From assembly GCA_002633025.1 (NCBI GenBank), contig NMRB01000421.1, forward strand, positions 247,961-311,960: a stretch of 64,000 bases of DNA, read 5' to 3'. Source of the DNA: Notospermus geniculatus (lineage: Eukaryota > Nemertea > Pilidiophora > Heteronemertea > Lineidae). The position numbers and the translations under genes were made by a program. Below, piece by piece: positions 58,894 through 64,000 of the stretch (positions are counted from its first letter, which is position 1; every line of letters starts with the position of its first letter). Below the pieces are notes generated by a model. It saw only the letters and a list, made by a program, of their open reading frames with translations, searched no databases and was not told where the DNA came from.

Positions 58894-60243
58894 CATCAAA
58901 GGTCGGACAGATATTTATAACAACTGGGGCCGTATGCACAAAACATCTTAAGTGTAAAACTTCCCTTAAACTATTGTTCCAAACAAAAGATAAGGGAAAT
59001 TTTACACTTTCTTAAGATGTTTTATGCATACGGCCCCTGGACTTTAGTGTGAGTACATTTGTCGAAGTTGAGAGAGGGACAAAAGCAGGGTGGGACAAAC
59101 AAATCGACAGGTCCGACTCATTCGAGCGGTTCGCTATTGGCTGTCACGGCTGGCGCTTTCAAAGAAAGGCATCACTGACTTTAAATTAGAACTGGTGTGT
59201 GAAATCGGGTGACAGGCTGGTAGTGCACTCACACGTACATGTACATAAGGCCTTGTGGCGTTATCGCAACATGGCTGACTTAGCAAAATACTTCCCCTAC
59301 ATGAGTCAGAATAAAGTACGGTGTGATACCACATATAATCTACTTTCATTCATCCATACAACAATTAGTTGACAATCTAAAGAGCGATGATTTACTGTAA
59401 TTGAAAGTACAAACAGGCAAAATCGCTTTGCTTTATATTGACAGATGGCCGGGTGATGATATCAGTAGCTCTTGGTCGACAAAAGACCAACCTAGTCACG
59501 GAATCCCACTGTCTGCACAAAGACTGGCCGGGTTGGTATGTCATTATCGTTACAGATTGAATAGCATCATAAGCTTATAATAAGAGGAAGATGGGGATTG
59601 AGGCTGCGTGATACTAGAGGTCCAATGATGTCCAACTCATAGAAGGTCATTATCGCGAACTTGAAGAAATCATCTTTGGGTGGGTCTGTTTCACCTTTAG
59701 TTTGCATGAATTACTTGTGTGCTTCTGTAAAGGATGCACGTGCAATATATTGGCAACTGGGTGAACTTTGCAGGAAAGTTGATGAAAGAAATGTTCCAAT
59801 GTAACTAGAACTAAGATTGTGAGCGTTAACCACATCATTTGTATAGACAAATCTTTGTCTTGTATCGTGAATGTCGCAGCCACCAGAAGACGCTTCGTAA
59901 AGTGAATTCCCAGGAGAGTTGAAAAGAAACAATGTACAACCACCACAGAAATTGTATATAGGCTTTTGTCAAGTTAACGGGAACTCGCGGTTCAATCAAT
60001 TACCACATCGCGAAGATTGAGTGAGGTACTGATCTCAGTAAATCTTAATCTCGCCTTTCGACTGCACCACTTAATGATCAAGAATGACACCGACCTAACC
60101 GCTCAACCATTGCCAATTTACTTTAATTTCGTAATTGTAGTAATCCAGAATCGTGATCTCTGATTGACATTACGAATTGACGTTATGAGTCGTGATTGGA
60201 TCCATTTCTCATCATTTGATTGCTGTTTCTCAAGAAATGAAAG
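58894..60243. repeat. Second tandem segmental duplication, copy B
   Basis: Counterpart of copy A with an extra hairpin MITE (58927-59036). The last 300 bp are identical or nearly so to copy A by eye. Confidence 0.9.
58927..59036. mobile_element. GGGCCGTATGC hairpin MITE with CTG duplication; empty site in copy A
   Basis: CTG at 58924-58926 and 59037-59039. Copy A reads acaactggactt (57308-57319), exactly the pre-insertion site with one CTG. Family as 48311-48417. Confidence 0.88.
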
Positions 60244-60395
60244 GGTACGATATCATGGAAGTTCAAAATGGCAGGAGAAACAAACGCGCGAGATCCTAGA
60301 AGGACCAAGAAAGGTGGCATCTTGGTCCATAAAAGTGGCCCATAAGGACATGCCTTTTTTACGTCCAATATTTATTCACATTCAATTGAGATAAA

Positions 60396-60514
60396 GGCTG
60401 GTATTCATAAAAGTTACCAAATGCTTTTACTTAAGATTCGCACAGCAGTGTCCAATGTAAATGTACTACAAAATGTAAAGTAAAAGCATTTGCTAGCTTT
60501 TATAAATATCAGCC
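60396..60514. mobile_element. GGCTGGTATTCATAAAAG hairpin MITE (third locus)
   Basis: Ends ggctggtattcataaaagtt and ...cttttataaatatcagcc, arms aaatgcttttac/gtaaaagcattt. Confidence 0.7.
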
Positions 60515-61177
60515 ATTCTCTGGCTTTCCACCACGGTGAAAACAGAGAAAAAAATTAACGACACACAAAAAGATAAACAAAAAAAGTGGAAAATACATGT
60601 CCGCTATGGGCCGCCATAGTCCACAAAAAGTTTTGGCATGACTTCGGTGACGATGGTCTTCGGTCGACCCGCTTGTCCGCACTGACTGCCTCGATCGGAA
60701 AGCACATTCACGAACGCCTTTCTTGCCAACACCGATTCCAGTAATGATGCAGTCAGGGTGGTTGCTTTATAAATAATATTTGGACGTTGGTTAACTATTG
60801 ACAGGAGAAAGTCACCACATTACGTCATGGACACCCTACACAACCTTCTGTAGCCCAGGGCCAGCAATCATAAGCGGAATCATTTGAATTAACTCTCTCA
60901 AAAAGCCATAATTCAATTGCCCCGCCTTTCACCGACGGCCATACTCCATAGGTTCTCAATCTGACCAGGACATCCGCGTACAGAATGCCACAGGGATAAA
61001 TCTACAAATGATTTGGTAGCATCCCGCACTTATCAGCTATTTATAACGTTGGACATATGTCTTCACCCCCGGCTATATCAATTATGGTGGATGGACGGGC
61101 GCTGACGTATATCCGCCAATGGTCAGGATTCTACGAATTTAATTTCAAGTTATTATCATGTCGTCATATTTATTTAT
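60515..61177. other. No gene recognised
   Basis: Unique sequence between two hairpin elements. Confidence 0.4.
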
Positions 61178-61180
61178 CAG

Positions 61181-61287
61181 GGGCCTGTTTCATAAAGTGA
61201 CTTTAAGGTAATGGTACCTTTAACCAAATGGAAAATGCATTGAGTTAATGGCACTATTAGCTTAAAGTCACTTTATGAAACAAACCC
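61181..61287. mobile_element. GGGCCTGTTTCATAAAG hairpin MITE with CAG target duplication (copy b)
   Basis: Second copy of the family at 50035-50142; CAG at 61178-61180 and 61288-61290. About 93% similar by eye. Confidence 0.8.
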
Positions 61288-61781
61288 CAGATCTTTCTAT
61301 ATACCATGGGTGCTCATCTCTGATGTCACCCATCGTCAGCGCATGCGCTGTACGCGTACCTTTTATCGCCATCAAACGGATCATTTGGTCAATTTATTTC
61401 AATTAATTTTCTTAATTGCCAATTACTGCGAAGATGGTGTGACGTCAAAGGTGATGTGACTGATGATGCGTTCAGTACACACCTGGTTGCTTAATCCAAT
61501 TGGTGACAGGAACACTTGCTAACTGATGCGAAATATGAAAGTGTGATTGCTGGGGTGGAGATTTCGTCACTGGCGCGATGGCAGGCTGTCAAAAGCGTCC
61601 CGAGAGGATGTCCTTGCACACTTTGAAGGTGTCAGGTTCATGGTTCAATAAAATTATGACATTATTAAACGATTTCGTCCAGTCAGCAGTCAGTTAACTT
61701 CAATGCGAACAAATCTAATGAGCAGATGATGGAAATGGACTGTGCAGGTGCCCAGATGTTCCTTGATTAATTTGACTGATG

Positions 61782-62293
61782 CACCGAAAAACTCTGCTTC
61801 GTCAAAATGACGAACTTATGTTCGTTTTCCATTTATCACCAAACTGTGAGTATCTAATTCGTCGAAATGACAAATCCACGGTTCGAACCCTTGTTGTAGG
61901 CCTATCTCAAACAATTTCTAACAAGGTTCGTTCAAAATACGAAATGGGTTGTCATTTCGACGAATTAGATACTCAGTTTGGTGATAAATGGAAAACGAAC
62001 CTAAGTTCGTCATTTTGACGAAGCAGAGTTTTTCAGTGTGCCGTGTTTCCTTGTACCTTGTGCCTTTGCAAGGCAGTAAAAGACCCCCATCACTGAAAAC
62101 CGAACCCTTGACGAACATAAACAAGGTTCATCAAAATGACAAACGTGGACTTGTCATTTTATGACGAAACCTTGTTTATGTTCGTGAAAATGACGAACCT
62201 GGACTTGTCATTTTGACGAATTTAGATACTCAGTTTGGTGATAATGAAAACGAACCTAAGTTCGTCATTTTGACGAAGAAAAGTTTTTCAGTG
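61782..62293. mobile_element. Fold-back element built from TTCGTCAAAATGACGAA
   Basis: Two adjacent palindromic units (61782-62038 and 62091-62293), each bounded by cac(t/c)gaaaaact / gtttttcagtg ends. Inside, ttcgtcaaaatgacgaa and tgtcattttgacgaa recur at least eight times in both orientations, along with gagtatctaattcgtcgaaa and its complement. No target duplication could be fixed. Confidence 0.72.
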
Positions 62294-63785
62294 ATCCAAG
62301 TAAGGAACATGAGCTTGCGATGGCTTATACGTGGCCAATAATGTTTTGGAAAGTCAAATACAAAAAACTGATTTCGGTTGAGAACGATCCATTTGGATTC
62401 TGAATGAAATGCGAAGGGACAACTTTGTTGTAACGCAAAAGAATTTCGAAAGGGGAACTTCTTGGAAAGCATTTCGAAGACCCCTCGTTCTTCGCCGTCT
62501 CATCCTTCATTCCTGGTAATAGGGGACTTCTTACTCGGTTTGATTGAAGGACAAGAAAAGGGCTCCAAGGGACATCGAAACGATGCTATAATGAGGTACC
62601 ACCAGGTAACACAGGTTAGACCCTTCACGTTTAATCAGGGACATTATCTCGCCACCCAAGGAGGCTGGCATTGGCCGGCGATGAACGGACATTGCCGCGG
62701 GCTATGGGGCACCTCTGTTGTAATATCGGACTTGTGCCCTAGGCTATGCATAGTGATGGACAGGATCGTATCACAATGAATGGGGACAGCATCCCGGGCA
62801 AGTAAGAAGATCCTCGCACCACCTTCAGCACAGGAAACGTTTTGTCTCCAAATGAACATCCCATTCAGTGTCATTATCATGTGTCTGCATCCTATTTTCT
62901 TCATTATCTCTTCGCATTCCCAAGTAATTCAACCAGTCTTAGTATTTAACTAAATTCTATAAATTAAATTACCATTGAGGACAAGAAGCATGTGGGATGG
63001 TCTACGATGTTCCTATCTTCTCAAAAGTCCCCCACTAAATCACAGCTTGGAAATCTTAAGTATCTAATTAGAGTTATTGTTAAATCCATATCTTTACATT
63101 TGTTGGCGTTTAAAAGTTTGAAATGGTCATTAGGGATTTTGCTGAGCAGGAAGTGGTACACCTACTACTGAAGAAAACGTACGTTGAATTGCAAAGACCT
63201 TTGGTACATGATTCATGGGAATATCTTTGCAAGAAATTATCAAAAATGCAACTCTTTATGGGGGATCTGATTATACATGTATTTGTATTTGATATTTCCG
63301 TCAGGGCCGAAGCCATATGTCCCTGGTAGTACGGACCATCTCAAGCTACTCATGTTCCTCACTTGGATGGGGTCTTTTACTTGCCCTTGCAATGAAACAA
63401 GGTACAAGGCACCACGGCTTACTGTCCCATGCGACGGACGTGAAGAGCCGGGAATGACCGGGGATCTGATATTCAGTATCTCTTCAATGCTGCAGTTTCG
63501 GAACTTATCTTGCATTTTAAAGGCCGTTTTTATGGCCGTTTTGGAGCAGGCTGAAAATCCAACATTGTTTCTGGTCACTCGTCTTGGACAATTTATCCAT
63601 CTTCTTTCTGTAACAAATCGACTGGTTGCAGAACTAAATGCATTTATTCTATTGCTACTCCCGTGGTAATCGTCAATCATATTATTTTATGCTATCGCTC
63701 AAGTTTACCAATAAACTAATGCGAGTAGGATCGATCGAAAAGCTTTTCATACACCATGCCTGTTGTGTGCCATGGGAAGAAAGTA
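62294..63785. other. No gene recognised
   Basis: Unique sequence. At 63240-63680 both strands carry long open frames (130-146 codons) but with no recognised motif or splice context. Confidence 0.35.
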
Positions 63786-63920
63786 GGGACTTTTGGCAAG
63801 GCAAGGCTCCGTATCGTCGAACCGTGTCACGTATGACGTATCGAGCTAATGCATTTTCTATTAAAATTATACTTCATACGTGATACAGATCGACGATACA
63901 GAGCCTTACCAAAAGTTCCT
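63786..63920. mobile_element. 135-bp palindromic MITE
   Basis: Ends GGGACTTTTGGCAAGGCAAG and near-complement ...CTTACCAAAAGTTCCT; arms continue through ctccgtatcgtcga / tcgacgatacagag. Flanks agta and gata; target duplication unclear. Confidence 0.65.
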
Positions 63921-64000
63921 GATAGTTGGAAAATTCATGCATGAGAAGGTGGTGACAATGATTGTTTCCATCAGCATCGGTCCTATCGAATGCACTTCAG

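Noticed and set aside
63240-63680. Overlapping 130-146 codon frames on both strands
   Set aside because: No domain, start context or splice support on either strand; reported only as an open stretch.

Overview
The window is nuclear DNA from an intron-rich animal with many transposons, most likely a marine invertebrate. Coding exons are short (62-471 bp) with GT..AG introns of up to 15.6 kb. Intergenic and intronic DNA is packed with short palindromic (MITE-like) elements and with words such as taggcctac and acatgtacatgta that are common in marine invertebrate genomes. I cannot assign a phylum from the sequence alone. There is no prokaryotic operon, CRISPR array or phage.

Two genes are recognised with confidence, both on the minus strand. 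(1) slc25a11, the mitochondrial 2-oxoglutarate/malate carrier: seven exons between 21374 (ATG) and 13515, with every splice phase matching, giving 216 residues. The last roughly 95 residues (third carrier repeat) were not found downstream in this window. (2) Rx/rax, the retinal homeobox transcription factor: one exon (50480-50269) with the first 46 homeodomain residues and a terminal exon (34650-34180) with the rest of the homeodomain, a proline/serine-rich region, the OAR motif and the stop. They are separated by a 15.6-kb intron; the 5' exons lie further upstream or outside the window.

Region by region. 1-7626: no recognised gene; a TTAA-flanked palindromic element (693-911) and a tRNA-like Pol III unit (6013-6080). 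7627-13263 and 21776-26777: two near-identical copies of one segment that differ mainly by insertions and flank the slc25a11 exons. 13264-21775: slc25a11 with introns full of mobile elements, including a three-level nest at 16857-18628. 26778-34179: no recognised gene; two ~400-bp fold-back elements and smaller MITEs. 34180-50480: Rx, whose large intron holds a 36-bp minisatellite, a 328-bp tandem array and several MITEs. 50481-64000: probable Rx 5' side, a head-to-head pair of tRNA-derived (SINE-like) units, a 26-bp minisatellite, a third segmental duplication (57279-58815 / 58894-60243) and a fold-back array.

The most interesting pattern is a set of unrelated-looking short hairpin elements that share GG(G)CC-type ends, an inner TTCATAAA-like word and a 3-bp CNG target-site duplication. 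One of them has a matching empty site inside the window. Three of the four single N bases lie at the edge of a duplicated copy, so part of the duplication may be allelic copies placed in tandem by the assembler.
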